From: an uncultured Pseudomonadota bacterium
GTDB taxonomy: Bacteria; Desulfobacterota_B; Binatia; UBA9968
NCBI GenBank assembly: GCA_946478635.1
Contig: CAMLCX010000256.1
Location: 1 to 6,983 of the forward strand
Length of the DNA: 6,983 nt
Reading direction: 5' to 3'
The notes under the pieces: model-generated
The model's database searches: none
What the model was told of the DNA's origin: nothing
Seen by the model: only the letters and a program-made list of their open reading frames with translations
Shown here: piece by piece, positions 6,279 through 6,983 of the stretch
Position numbering within the stretch: position 1 is the first letter of the stretch
How the letters are laid out: each line of letters opens with the position of its first letter
Position numbers and translations under genes: made by a program

Positions 6279-6983
6279 TCAAACAATCTCTTCTTTGAAA
6301 GCGACTTCGCGCGTCTTACTGAATGCGGGAATCAACACTGTGCCCAGTGCGAGCACGGCGAGCGCTAGCAGAGTGGCGCTGATCGGCCGTTGAACGAACA
6401 CCCACGGATTGCCCCGCGACAACAGCATTGCGCGACGCAGGTATTCTTCCATCAGCGGACCTAGGATAAAAGCGAGCAGCATCGGCGCTGGTTCGCAGCC
6501 GAGCTTGGAAAATACATAGCCCACGACGCCGAACACCGCCATCAGGTAAACGTCGAAGGTGGCGTTTTTCAAACTGAACACGCCGATGGCGCAGAAGACC
6601 AGGATTCCAGGGAACAGCAGGTGGTATGGAATCATGATCAAGCGCACCCACATGCCGATCAGCGGGTAGTTAAGAACCACCAGGAAAAGATTGCCGATCC
6701 ACATTGACACGATCATGCCCCAAAAAAGTGCCGGCTGCTCAGTGATCACCGACGGTCCGGGCTGAATGCCGTGGACAATCATGGCTCCGACCATCAGGGC
6801 GCTGACCGGATTGGACGGAATTCCTAAAGTGAGCAGTGGAATAAAAGATGTTTGCGCGCCGGCATTATTGGCAGACTCCGGCGCGGCAACACCTTCGATC
6901 GCGCCTTTGCCAAACTCGGCTCGATTCTTGGAAACTTTCTTTTCGATGGCATAAGCAGCAAAGGAACCCAAGATCGAACCGCT
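6279..6983 (-). CDS. tctA: TctA-type permease of a tripartite tricarboxylate transporter, C-terminal part
   Basis: The last 234 residues of a multi-pass inner-membrane permease, open to the right edge; no start is in the window, since the leftmost apparent start is an internal TTG (Leu). TctA proteins are about 500 aa, so roughly half is missing. The family signature is clear: an AIEKK loop, then APESANNAGAQTSFIPL, then LTLGIPSNPVSALMVGAM and HGIQPGP, followed by several hydrophobic helices and the GPLMEEYLRRAM segment near the end. TctA works with a small membrane protein (TctB) and a periplasmic binding protein (TctC) to import citrate or other carboxylates using an ion gradient; partners would be expected upstream, outside the window. 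The substrate depends on TctC and cannot be told. The gene converges on the amidohydrolase with a gap of about 100 bp. Confidence 0.93.
   Translation of the reverse strand, partial: SGSILGSFAAYAIEKKVSKNRAEFGKGAIEGVAAPESANNAGAQTSFIPLLTLGIPSNPVSALMVGAMIVHGIQPGPSVITEQPALFWGMIVSMWIGNLFLVVLNYPLIGMWVRLIMIPYHLLFPGILVFCAIGVFSLKNATFDVYLMAVFGVVGYVFSKLGCEPAPMLLAFILGPLMEEYLRRAMLLSRGNPWVFVQRPISATLLALAVLALGTVLIPAFSKTREVAFKEEIV

Overview
The window looks like chromosomal DNA from a moderately GC-rich, Gram-negative-type bacterium. A periplasmic heme protein is predicted, and a tripartite tricarboxylate transporter gene lies beside an amidohydrolase-2 gene. Such gene mixtures are common in soil and sediment proteobacteria and in uncultured deltaproteobacteria- or Binatota-like genomes. 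No marker gene is present, so this placement is a weak guess. I see no rRNA, tRNA, CRISPR array, insertion sequence or phage gene.

Layout from left to right. (1) 22-900, plus strand: a calcineurin-like metallophosphoesterase. Its ORF is open to the left edge, so its start is not certain. (2) 933-2744, minus strand: an exported protein joining an alpha/beta-hydrolase esterase domain, an unrecognised middle region and a C-terminal CXXCH heme-binding domain. (3) 2741-4183, minus strand: a 14-helix DHA2-type MFS transporter, overlapping gene 2 by 4 bp. (4) 4362-4796, minus strand: a small DoxX-family membrane protein. (5) 4797-5107: a divergent intergenic region. (6) 5108-6175, plus strand: an amidohydrolase-2 family metal-dependent hydrolase or decarboxylase. 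(7) 6279-6983, minus strand: the C-terminal half of a TctA-type permease, running off the right edge and converging on gene 6.

The minus-strand genes are transcribed in the order doxX, MFS, esterase-cytochrome. The MFS and esterase genes overlap as ATGA and are almost certainly translated together. This suggests the transporter and the exported redox-linked esterase serve the same small-molecule process. A 178-bp gap with a plausible sigma-70-type promoter separates doxX from this pair. On the right, the amidohydrolase beside a carboxylate-uptake permease suggests use of an organic or aromatic acid, though they are on opposite strands and no substrate can be read from the sequence.

The most unusual object is the esterase-heme fusion. 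A seven-C homopolymer sits exactly where the esterase domain ends, so the fusion needs confirmation before being built upon. Two gene starts (MFS and DoxX) are GTG codons well inside longer open frames.
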